Positions 1 through 12,500 of a stretch of DNA of 64,000 bases are shown here, in pieces. Under the pieces are notes generated by a model. The model was not told the origin of the DNA and ran no database searches. It saw only the letters and a program-made list of their open reading frames with translations. The stretch covers positions 274,501 to 338,500 of the forward strand of contig JAODUP010000951.1 of the NCBI GenBank assembly GCA_025642065.1. The letters are read 5' to 3'. This stretch comes from Paralvinella palmiformis. Lineage: Eukaryota > Annelida > Polychaeta > Terebellida > Alvinellidae. The position numbers and the translations under genes are program-made. The stretch's first letter is position 1. Every line of letters begins with the position of its first letter.

Positions 1-323
1 AGCACTTAATAATACATTGCAGTATAGCGAACACATCATTATTTTTTCTATAAGTGTAACTACCGGGAATTAATATATATGAGGCTTCAAAGATGGCTTT
101 CATTTAACTTTTAAAATGTGTTGTCTAAATTCTTTTTAAAGTACTACAAACGGTCAGTAAAAAAAATCTACTGGACCGATTTTTTTCAAATGAAGTTTTT
201 TTTTCAAGTCAATACTAACTCTCTTTCTAATAAGCTCAATTTTATTATCATTATATTTTTAAATGTATTTTTTTTTTGGTTGGGATACCTATTATTGCAT
301 AGAAAGTTTATTTCCACTTGTAG
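1..323 (+). other. INVS intron, upstream part
   Basis: AT-rich intronic sequence with T-runs leading to the acceptor at 321-323. Open frames here are chance readings that merge into exon a out of context. Nothing else is seen. Confidence 0.6.
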
Positions 324-531
324 TCCTTCATGCTGCTGCCCTGGCAGGTCATGCATCAACAGTGAAGCTTCTCCTACAGAACAGTGCTCAGGTCAACATG
401 ACCGACCTGCAGAAACACACCCCATTATTCCGAGCCTGTGAGATGGGCCACACAAACGTGGTCCAGACCCTGATAGATAATGGAGCTAGGGTTGACATAC
501 AGGACCAGGACGGCCGATCTCCACTGCACTG
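324..531 (+). CDS. INVS: INVS exon a: two ankyrin repeats
   Basis: Acceptor TTGTAG|TC and donor CACTG|GTACGT. It encodes LHAAALAGHASTVKLLL and HTPLFRACEMGHTNVVQTLI, both ankyrin helices, ending in the PLHW of the next repeat, with the W codon split across the intron. Confidence 0.9.
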
Positions 532-3500
532 GTACGTTCTGCCCAAGGCGTCACTGTACATCTAAACTAATAGTCCGTTACAGTTGCTTCATAAAGACCA
601 TATGATGGCCATAAATTTGAAGTGTTTGGCGATCAGTTCTCTGCCATCCAAAAACTGTCTGTATGCCTCTCATGCGGTGCAGTTCATTCGGCGCTACCAT
701 TTTAAACCAAGTTCTGTTTTGCTATGTGCTTTTGCTGTTTGTTATATTATACAAATAGACAGTTTATGTGAACTATTGTACTGATGAGATTAAGGTTCTC
801 CGCTTTAAGTCTTATCTTTCTTGGGTTCGAGTTTCAGTTTAGAAAAAGAGGGGCCACTTGTTAATTGTCGTGATACTTAATAATGTTTGTATGTTAAAAA
901 TAATTGACTCATTTTTATCGCTGTCCACATTGTAACATACATTTTGTTATGTGGTGGATTTAATGCTTTTCATCATGCTGCTGCATTGTGAGCAGCATGG
1001 TAAAGGCAGGGGCTAATGCATACACATTTCACACATTTCACGCTGTTAATATTTGAATAATATTGATAATTGTTAATGAATTGTGTGTGTATGTGTGTGT
1101 GTTTGCATGCACATGCGCTCCATTATGAGCATTACCAATGTTCTCATCACTAACCATCATTGTGTGAATGTTGCTATGTTTGATGCGAGTCATTTTTCTA
1201 TACAGGGCAGCTCTAGGAGGGCATGCTTATATCTGCCAGACACTCATCAAATATGGAATTGAACCAAACATAAGAGACAACAACGGCAGGACGCCACTCC
1301 AGTGTGCTGCTTATGGGGGCTTCGTTAACTGTATGAGTGTTCTCATAGAACATAAAGCAGACTCCAACTCCCAGGATAAAGAGGTATGTTAGGAAATCAA
1401 TGCAGAACTGTGTATTATATTTAGTTTCATTCTAGTTTGTGTGCACTTAAAAGAAGTATTCCACAATGGATATATCTCTACCTACCAGTTTCTCTCTCTT
1501 TCTGTCTGTCTGTCTGTGTGTGGGTGAGTGAATATAAGGTCTTGTTTAAAAGAAACGTGACCATTCTGTGATTTTTTTCAGAACGAAAATTAACCACCTT
1601 AGGTAAACATATATATTATTCCCTGAAATTACTGCCTGAGATCTTTAACGATTACAAGAAAAAGTTTTTTGGTACATATTTATTGATATTATTTGGTGTA
1701 TTTTTTAAAACTATAACAGATCAAAATACATTCCAGTTCGGTCTTCTTCGTCTGAAATTCACACCATCACACCATTTTGGGTATGATAATGGGAGTGTAA
1801 CAGACCCCTGAATTGTTTTAAGTTCCATTTGTAAATATTGAAGTCAACATTTTATTCGGTTGTAAAATATACTGCATTGGATGGCATTTGGATTTGAAAA
1901 CACTCGCAGAAATAGATTTTTGTATAGATTTATATAGAAGTTCCAACCAGAGAGAGAATGCGATGACTGGAGCGACAGGTAAACAAACATGTATATGCCA
2001 AAACAGAATTAAAAATTTGTAGGCCTCAAATAAATAACACGTATTGTTGTTATTGCAATATATCAATATATATACCAATATATATACCAATATACCTGTT
2101 CACGCGAAATTAACCTTAGTCTCCGTGGTCTAACGGTAGCATGTTGGATCACAGATCACTACCACCTATGTTCAAATCTTGATGTGGGCATAGCTGAAGG
2201 GTGTTTCATCTTTGACTTCACCTCATTATCTTTGGAGGTCGCTCGGCCCAGTTAGCCTACTGTGTGCACAAAAGTGGCCTTAAAACATCAATCATCATAC
2301 GAAATCAACATGAAACTGATTATTCTACTTTGTATGTAATTTAGTTCTAAAGAATTACAATCTTCCACCAAGGACTGCTCCTAATTACAATATTTTGGTG
2401 ACCTTGATTGGTACTGGAGTAACTGGTTAGCCTCTGAAATGTCACTAAACTGTTTTTACGGTCCTAATTTCAAAGAGAAATCTGTTTTAAAGACACGGAT
2501 AAATCAGTGTCAAAAGAATAATGTCCATTTTTCAAATTGTTACAGAAACATCATTTATCCTCTGCATTTTCATTAAAAAGCTTTACAACACAATATGCTG
2601 TATGTACTGAATAATTTAGCTTCATATGATGATGATAATAAAGATAATGACAGATAACAGTGAAACATTTGTATATTGTTTGATGAAGTAATCCATTCTA
2701 AGTGGTATCACCTGTGCTAAAAATTTCAGTTGATGGAGAATCTGTAATAGAACTTGTCATAGTCACATGCAAAAAGCATATCTCTGTACCCCTTTAGTCT
2801 ACTTTAATGGGTGAGCAAATTCATAACAAATTCATAACCAGCATTCATAATTACCAACCACTCCAGTCCGATAACACATTACTTTTCCTATCAGCTTTAC
2901 CTGTAAAGTTGATTGTTGTACATTCATATAATTTATTTTTGTGTCGTTTTTACCACATTCAGTGCTAGAAAAAATTAATTACTTCCTGGGTCACATGGCA
3001 TGCATGTCCAAGAAAAGTGCAATATGAAATGATAGAGTGTCAGACAGTTATGTGATGTTTGTCATATGAAATGGTATAATCAATTGTTGAAAAATATATT
3101 TTGGGCATATACTGAAGGTAAACAGATTTTAAACCTCTGTGTATATGTTTGTTTGTTTGTTTTAAATTGATTTTATTTTACTAATGTTTTACTTGTTTAT
3201 TCTAAGCTGTTACTATTTTGCTATCTTGCTGGTAGGACATTTGTCCGATATCAACCCGTTAAACTAAAGTCGATTTGATTTAATTAGTTTTTTGGTACCA
3301 ATGTTTACCTAATTAAATAGTGGCAAAAGATGGCCGGGAGTCGTATTGTTTTATGCCTAATAAATTAAGGGACTACAGGAAATGGTGCTACAGTATTGCT
3401 GCTTCATTGCGACATAGTTTTGTTTCATATGCTCTGATACATCCGTACTTCATTCGTATTTTATTCAGGGCATGACTGCCTTACACTGGGCCTGTAGTAA

Positions 3501-6500
3501 GGGCCATTCCGATGCTGTGCGACTTTTGATTGAGTTTAATGCCTTTCCCAATCACATGGAGTTTACCGAAGATCGGTCAGTAAAGTTATTAGCACGCATA
3601 ACACTTGAAAATAAGAGCCGCTGATTATGGTAAAGTGAGCTGCTGCTTATTTAACATTTAATTAAGATTAAACTGACAAATATTTTTGCCAACATACTGA
3701 TATTTATCTGTACACTTCCACTGTTGTCATTTTACATGAGTTTATAACAAATGTTCTTGTTCAGATATACACCATTAGACTATGCTCTGATGGGTGAACA
3801 TTATGATGTCGCTCAGTACATGATAGAACAGGGAGCCTTGTCAATTACTGGCATACAAGATATAGCAGCACTGAAGATTCAGGTAGACAGCTTTATCCTT
3901 GAAACATTTGACTTTGTGTCCATACTATACACGTTCGTTGATGTTAAATTTATACTGTTTAGATCAGTCTCCCTGATGTGTTTGGTTCTTGTTAAAAGAA
4001 TTACAGATTGTGCCTTGTTTATCCTTTTTAGGCAGTCTTCCGTGGCTATAGAGTTAGAAAGACATTTGTTGAGAGGAAACGTCTTCTCATGAAACACGAG
4101 CAATTACGAAAAGATGCTGCAAAGTAAGGAATCGGTTATAATTTGCTAATGAAGAACATTTGTAACTGAATCATAGCAGGTGAAAGCGGGATAAATTGTC
4201 AGGGATCGGAGTTTTCCATTTTTTGCCTGATATCCGTTTTTTTCCAGAGCTGAATTGTTTTTGGTAATAGGGACTGGGTAAAATTGTCTCTTGCAGAAGA
4301 TATTTTTGATCCCCACTCAAATAGTCTTAAATTGTCCTAACGATGCAAAACAAATCCCTAACTTTTTCGCGGAGAGGGGTTACAGTGCCCCTACTGCTTG
4401 TGGCTTACTCTGCTCTGTGATATCATTTCCTGCTTTTCGGGGTGTTTTTCCAAAGGGCCATCACATAAAGAACTGTATATGAGTCTTTGGAAGTAATTGA
4501 TGAAATGACTCTCAACTGTCCATTTCTGTAATGATAGTGTGGAGCACTACATACCACCAGATTGGAATTTGAATCTTGATGATATCTGTCTCTGGTACGT
4601 TTCATCTGACCGTCTCATTTCCCCCCCCCAGCTATATGTCTCAGGTATATTTTGAAGGCAGAGGCTAAACAAAAGCTTAATCAACTCACTCATAACTCTC
4701 CATATTGACATGACTGTTGTCTAGGTAACAGAAGGTAAAACATCTACAATGTAGCGAAATGAGGAAAACATGATTTTCTTTTTGATTCATCACTTACTAA
4801 TCTAAATCAAAGATAAAAATGTTGTGCTGTGTGCACTGGATACTTCATCTGGGGTATATTGTTAGGATTTGTTGAGGGGGGGATAACATTGTTCATAGTT
4901 GTGACCAGGTTTCCGAATGAGATGTTTCAGTCATGTTGTGGGGAAGTACCTCTAATGGAGAAATATGATTAAAACAAACTGTTTCTTCCAGAGTGTAATT
5001 TATACCTGCTTTATGGTCATATTTGGGAAAACTCATCCAAGAGAGCTTATCAGTTTGGAAAGTTTGCTGAGCAGTGAATTAAGTAGCTATATGATGCTGT
5101 AAAATATGATGGTAACAGGATGGGGAAGGGAGTGGTTGCTTTGTTTGGCTTCATCAGTATGATTCAATCCCATAACCTTTAGAGGTCTGTAGGAGAACGT
5201 ATTACCAACTGCAATATAGGCACACTCAATGCTAACAGTGTGGCTGGCTTATAATAGAGTCAAATCCGGATTAAAGGAATTGCTAGAGGGATGTTCTTAT
5301 AGATCAGTTGTCAGGATCTGAGCTATCCATCCAAATTGATGGCTGGTTATCAGTGAGGCTGCTTTAGGAATAGATTGGTTGATATGGTCATGAATGTGAT
5401 CTTCAGTAGAAATCTTTGTTACATGGTTCACAAGAAATGACAGCAGGAACCACCAAATTATGTTTTCAGGCCATTCTTGGGAAGAGCTCCAGATCCAATC
5501 ATGGAATCTCCACCACCACTAAAACCAATATGGAGAAGAAAGTTTTTAGCTAAAAGCCTGTCAAGTGATTGTTTTGTGACAACCTTGTGATTACAATGAT
5601 TCGGAAAGATCTGTGCATTCTGATTAAAACTGATTATATTTCTTCATCGTCTCATCCATCCAGGAAGAAGGCTGAAGAAGAATGCAAAAGGAAGGACAAC
5701 AAACATAAACAAGAGGTAGCCGAAAGACGAAACAAAGATGAAAGTGATGCCGACCAATCAGAAACCAGCACCGACTCTGGACTGGGTAGGTGGCACTGAA
5801 TCCAACGCACAATAACAATAACTAACGCATCCAATATTGTTATGCTTTTATTTGCATGCTCATTTCTGTTGGTCATCTAATTGGCTTCTGTTATCTGTCT
5901 GCATGTACGATCCATACCTTTGTTTAATATAGAAAGCATTGCTGCAGAAAATAACACTGGAGGCTCCGTGTTACAGAAGCCTTGTGCTACTGCTAACCAT
6001 CAGGCAGCACCAGCTCCTACCGCGCTCAGAAAACGGTAAGATACAATGGGAATTCCAGCGATAAAGTGGCACCTTTTTTTCATTAAATTGTCGGTGTGCA
6101 GTGTAGTGCAGTGCAGATGGTTTGTGGGTTAAATAAGTACATATACAGTAGGCTCCCGTTATAACGCCATCATTGAGGTCAACAACACATGGTCAACATG
6201 CGTGGTCAACCATTTTATAGAGATTGAACGTGAAGCGAGACAGAGCACCATCGGAATTGGCGATTATAGGGAGTCTGTGTATTCACCTCAATTTGCACCA
6301 TCCTCGAAGATTACGTACAACTGTTTATTTCATGAAGGTTCCCAGTAATTGTTTAATCATTTGTTGACTTAAACATAAATACTGCCTCGGTGTTTGTGTG
6401 GAAAATAAAATGTTTCTGCAAAATTGCACAAAATGTAGCAGCCATGTTGGATTGGTGCTATTCATCCACCAGAAATAATGCATGTTTTTCAGAGGTGGGT

Positions 6501-9500
6501 AGTAAATATATGGACTAATAAATGAACGTTCCTAGGGTGGGTAATTTGTGGCTGTTGGCTAGGTGTTTTACATGTAAATTACAAACTGCGAAAACAGATT
6601 CAAATTATTTATAAAAAAAATGATCAGTCAGTGGTGGATTTAATGCTATTTCGTGCGAAAATGCCATGTCCATGGTCTGACCGTGTTATATCCAATTTCA
6701 TGTCATAGTGAGGACACTGAGTGGCCTAAATTGTGCCGATGTGTCATTAAACATTTCATCCATCGTGTTATAGTGGCCTGCGTTATAACAGGGGACCTAA
6801 TCTATGCATCTTGGCAGATTCTGGCCTTTTTGAAGATCCAAACCAAGTAAGTCTAGATGCCATCAGAACTGAGGCATTGAAGTGCATGTGGTTGTTATGC
6901 TTGTAAAAGGATACGATCAAAAATAATATGAAATGAGATATCAGTTAGTATGAACTAGCACAGACTAACAAAATGTAGCCAGAAGTTGCATGAGATATTA
7001 TAGCATTTTACTCGGCTTCCTTAACCTGCTTGTACTTGATTTAAATAATTTGGGATGGTGCACTAATCGAACTATATTTCCCGACTGAATAATGAGCATT
7101 ATGTGTCTGTGAGCAGTTGTTAGTCTCTGTAGCAAGTTTTTAAACATTACTTGGTTGCTAAAACGTTCAGGTCTGCGAATGTTCTTAAAATGTTGTATGT
7201 CCTTTTTACTTTGAAGAAGTGCATGAATTTCACTAAAACTAAAAATTTTAAAGTAAAATAAGAAGGAAGTGTCCAGCTTCAGTCATTCTTTGTAAACATT
7301 TGTCATTATTCATGTCTAAGCAGTAGTACATTCAGACTTTATGTAGGGCTTTTTTATATGTAGTGATTCTGTACTGGTACTGGTAATTTAGAATAGTTCA
7401 TCTTCTACTCTTACTACCTGTGTGAATAGACAGTCAGTTGGCTTCCATAACATATTTGGTTAAACACATGCTTAAAAAACAAAGAAATCTATTATTAATT
7501 TCATCAAAACGTTTTTAATTGTTTGAAGTAATTTTGTGAGTCTATGACAGAAATGTTTGTTATAAAGGCCAACTATGTTGCCCAAAAGTATACATATAGC
7601 CATTTCTGTCAATGGTATGCCTAAAATATATTCATTCACAAAAACTATTAAAATTAGGGAAGTGTAATTTAGATATCCCAGAAATCAATCTTGTCACCAT
7701 TAAATTTTTTTTTACATAGCCTGAAATATGTAAAGTACAATTGCAGGAATATACATATACTACTACCTATACTGTCATAAAACAAGTATCCCATGTATAC
7801 TGGTATTATCCTTCTATGAGATAATAATTTATATTTTAAAAGCAATATAGTAATATATGTTATGAATCAGATTCCTTTCTTCTCTTTCTCGAGATTTGAT
7901 AAAGTTTGCTTTATTGGCATCCTTCGAAAACCAAAAATGAACCGAGTCAAAATAAAAAGCACCCTTTACTGCTGTTTATATTCCAAAGGGTTAACTAGAG
8001 GTAGCACCGTGTTCCATCTGAGTGAAAACTAATTTAGTGCTCTTCTTTAGAATCATCTATTACCTGAATAACAATCAGCTGAGTACGCCATGAAGTGCCA
8101 CTGATAATAATAACCTGCACGGATATGTAAACTAGATTAGGCTTTCTTTACATTTACTGCACATTATCAGCTGTAAGCCTACGTCACAAATGAGGCGTGA
8201 GAGAAATGTTGACCGATCTCCCCTATTAACAAAACCCCGCATAAATATAATTTTAGATGGGACATAAAGGTTTGAAAATATTTCAGTAATAGTTTGATTG
8301 TTGTACCTATATTGCCAGCCTGCATTTAAACTGTAGGAAGTGAAAAATTAGGGAAGCATTCCATCTTTCAATCAGTATTTCACTAATAACATTGAAGGAA
8401 GGGTTATGGCAGCATAACATAGACACATTCGCTGAAATAATTAAAAGTCTCCAGTCACTCGTCATGAATGTCATGCTTCAGACATAAAAAATGATAATGT
8501 AAAGTTTATCTATCCAGTGTTCCAGCTGTGTCCTTTTCTGATAGTGCTGAGCCCTACCTTTATTTGAATGTACCCTGTTCCTCTTATTTTGCTCTTACTG
8601 GGTTTGAGATGTCTGAGTGCATTTTGCCAGGGCACCACCGAGTTAATGAGCTAACTAGTAAGTCTTATACTGCCACAAGCTAGGTCAGCTGTATCCCCTG
8701 AATGTCGTAAAAGGTGACTAAAAGGGGCAACCTGTTTGCCGTGGGTTGCGACCCGTAGGAGGGGAAGAGGGGATCCTGGTAGTTGAGTGGTGAAAACACT
8801 GCAACACACTACTTTGGCCCTAATTTCCTTCTAAGACCGGAGGTCAGAAAGGCCCGATCTGACCAATCGGCTAGTCACGTTTAGCCCTGGAGGTGGTTGT
8901 TTTTGGACCATTGGTCCTTAAGCCGCCACTTACCAGAAGGCAGTGGCTGATGGGTCAACCTTGGAGGATGGTGTTGCTTTGGGTAATCGAGTGGATGATA
9001 CTCCTCCACTCGGTTCTCCCTTGTAATACTATCTTCTGGGGGTATATCACAATTGTATCCCTGATGCACAATTGTTGGTTACCACACCTCTGTGCATCCC
9101 CTTGTTGGACTCCAAGGAGGGTGGGGAGCATTTGTGCTGAAACAAATAAAATAAAATAAGGACACAACACCCCCCCAAAAAACTCGCACAAAAAACGTGT
9201 ATTAGAGGTGGAATCTTCCTCGGACACCAAGGAACCATCTCTACATCTATGGCCTAGATTTCTGGTAATTCAGGGCACAAATAAGGACATTCCCTTGGCA
9301 AAGCTAAACCCCTTTGCCATTGAGAAAGGACTTAAAGGCTTGGCTGGAACGCTGGCATCAGTCAGGAGGCTCAGATCTGGATACCTCATTATTGAGGTAT
9401 CCAAAAAGAGCCATTCAGACTGTTTGCTGCGTCCCACAGTGCTGGCAAATTGTCCAATAAAAGTAGTCCCTCATCGTAGCATGAACTCCAAAAAGGGAGT

Positions 9501-12500
9501 CGTACGATGTAGGGACCTAGCTGACATGTCCGAAGAGGAGATATTGGACAATTTGTCATCACAGGGCATTACGGAGGTGAGGAAGATACGAGTCCAGCGT
9601 GATGGTCGCCGAATAAATACCGGCACAATCATCCTCACGTTTGGACTCCCTGTCCTTCCTACTTCCATAAAGATCGGTTTCCTTCGAGTGAAGGTCGAAG
9701 CCTACATTCCTAATCCACTGCGGTGTTTTAAATGCCAAAAATATGGACACCACAGAATGGCCTGTAAGCAAGAGCTTACCTGTGCCAAATGTGGTACAAC
9801 AGGCCATGAGGATAAGGAATGTAGTCTGAAGCCCCACTGTGTTAACTGTGACGGAGATCACGGTTCTTTCTCCCGGGACTGCCCCGTGTGGAAAAGAGAG
9901 AAAGACATCCAGACCGTCAAAGTAACACAGGGAATCTCTTTCCCAGAGGCCAGAAAAATCATCGAGCAGAAGGGCAACACTCCTACCTCAGCGAGATCAT
10001 ATTCTAATGTGGCTGGGGTTAAGAAAAGCAGTGTTGCCTGTCAGACCCACATGACCTGGCCTCTCGGGGCCCTGCAGCCAAGCCAAATGCCAAGACAGAA
10101 ACACCCTGTATCTAAGGCTGTGCCTCTACAGTTCCAAGAAAACTCCACAAGCCCTGGTGGAATGGAGAATGCGAGGAAGCTCTGAAACAAAGAAAGAGAG
10201 CTTTAAACCATTTTAAAAGAAATCCCTCCCATGAAAATTTGACAAATTATAAAATTGAATATGCCAGGGCCCGTCGGGTCATTCGCAGAAATATGCGAAA
10301 TTCTTGGAGAGAATATGTCTCCCAATTAAATAATAGAACTCCTGTGAATACAATATGGAAAATAATTAAGAAAATCTCGGGTAAAGTTCAGGGCCCTCCA
10401 ATAAAACAATTAGAAAAAATGGGAGCATAATTACAAACCCAAAAGAATACGTTGGCAGAAACTATTGCACACAATTCATCGGCAGAAAACTACACAAACA
10501 AATTCAGGAGAAAAAAATGACCCTTGAGCAGAATCCAATAAATTTCATATCAAAAAATTATGAAATTTATAATAAAAAATTCTCAATAAGAGAATTACTG
10601 GAGTCTCTCAAGAAAGCCCATGATACTGCTGTTGGACCTGATGATATTCACTACCAGATCTTAAAACAAATGCCTGAGAATTCATTAGAAGTCCTGCTCG
10701 ATATTTACAATGAAATCTGGAGTGGTGGTGACTTCCCTTCCCAGTGGAGAGAAGCCACCATCATCCCAATCCCCAAAGCAGGAAAAATCTCTCAGATCCT
10801 GGTAATTACCGTCCAATTGCTCTCACAAGTTGTATTTGTAAAACTTTTGAGCGGATGGTAAATACCAGGTTAGTCTGGTATCTCGAATATCACGCCATTC
10901 TCACAGCCCATCAGAGTGGGTTTAGAAAACGTAGATCCACCACAGATCAACTAATTAAATTAGAAACTATAATAAGGGAGGGATTCATAAAAGGGCAACA
11001 TACTGTGGGGATATTTTTCGATCTAGAGAAGGCATACGACACAACATGGAAATATGGAATTCTAAAAGACTTTTTGACTGGTAGAAACTTTACTATCCGT
11101 GTTGGCAACACCCTTTCTGATTCATACCACCAACAAGAGGGTGTACCACAAGGAAGCATCTTATCAGTAACACTATTCAGCATGAAAATAAATAGCATAG
11201 TTAAATGCTTGCTGAATAGTGTTAACTGTTCGTTATATGTAGATGACTTCCTGATAAGCTACCAGTCAAAAAATATGAATTCCATAGAAAGAATTCTCCA
11301 GTTGTGTCTCAATAAATTAGAAAATTGGGCTGATGAGAATGGCTTCAAATTATCCAGGTCCAAAGCAGTTTGTGTGCACTTCTGCCAACAAGGAAAATTT
11401 CATCCAGACCGGACATTAAAACTATATGGGGTAGATATTCCCGTTTTAAAGGAAATTAAATTCCTTCGGGTAATATTCGACAGCAAGCTCTCCTTCATCC
11501 CACATATAAATTACATGAAGGCTAGGTGTACTAAATCTTTAAATCTATTAAAAGTCGTTTCACGATTTGACTGGGGGGCAGATCGAACAACACTCCTCCG
11601 TCTGTATAGAGCAGTCATTAGATCTCAACTTGATTACCGGTCGATTGTTTGGGGATCGGCTCGTAAATCATATATCAAAATGCTAGACACCATTCACCAC
11701 CAAGGCTTGAGAATAGCCACAGGGGCATTTAGGACCTCCCCAGTGGAGAGTCTTTATGTTGAATCTGATGAGGAATCTCTTTACAGATGGAGAGAACGAC
11801 TGTCTCTGCAATATGCACTACAGTTAGGTAGTTCTCCAGCAAATCCTACATTTTATATGGTATTCAACCCAAAACTCCAAGATAACTTCTTACTCAGACT
11901 GAAAACTATCCCAACTTTTGGAATCAGAATTCGGTCTTTGAAAGAAGACTTGGAGATTGAACCATGTCAAATAGAAAATATACGCCTACGTCATATCCCG
12001 GGATTTGGGATATGATGGAACCAACAATTTTGTATGGTCTGAGAGCGGGGAAGAAATCTGATGTTTGTCCATCGGAATTTCAGAGCCGCTTTCACATCAT
12101 ACAAAATAAATATGATGACCATCAGTTCATCTATACTGATGGTTCAAAAGAAGGCGATAGAGTAGGATGCGCTGTCGTTTGTGGTAGGCAGTGCATGATG
12201 GAACGTCTGCCTGACGTGGCCTCCATATACACAGCAGAACTTCGAGCTATTTACCTTGCACTCCATCATGGTATTAGCTCTACCGGGGACAAATTTATTA
12301 TATGTGTGGATTCTTTGTCCTGTCTACAGGCCATAGAAAATCCACTTGTCCTCAGTATTTTAGAACTACATTCCACCTTTAAAACTCTAAAAAAGGATGT
12401 AATATTCTGCTGGGTACCGAGCCATGTCGGTATTCGTGGCAATGAACTCGCCGATAAGGCTGCCAAAACTGGACTAAAAGGTCAGAAGATCAACATTCCA

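Noticed and set aside
2118..2190. A working tRNA gene
   Set aside because: A-box-like and B-box-like words are present, but the sequence recurs as a dispersed repeat with a long common body and no acceptor stem, so it is a SINE head. The same holds for 41573-41645.
6653..6850. A possible missing INVS linker exon
   Set aside because: The frame falls in a Tigger-like MITE and LINE tail, lacks fitting splice sites, and resembles no inversin sequence.
8881..9238. Short open frames on both strands in the LINE 5' region
   Set aside because: They overlap one another, resemble nothing, and fall in the untranslated leader of the element.
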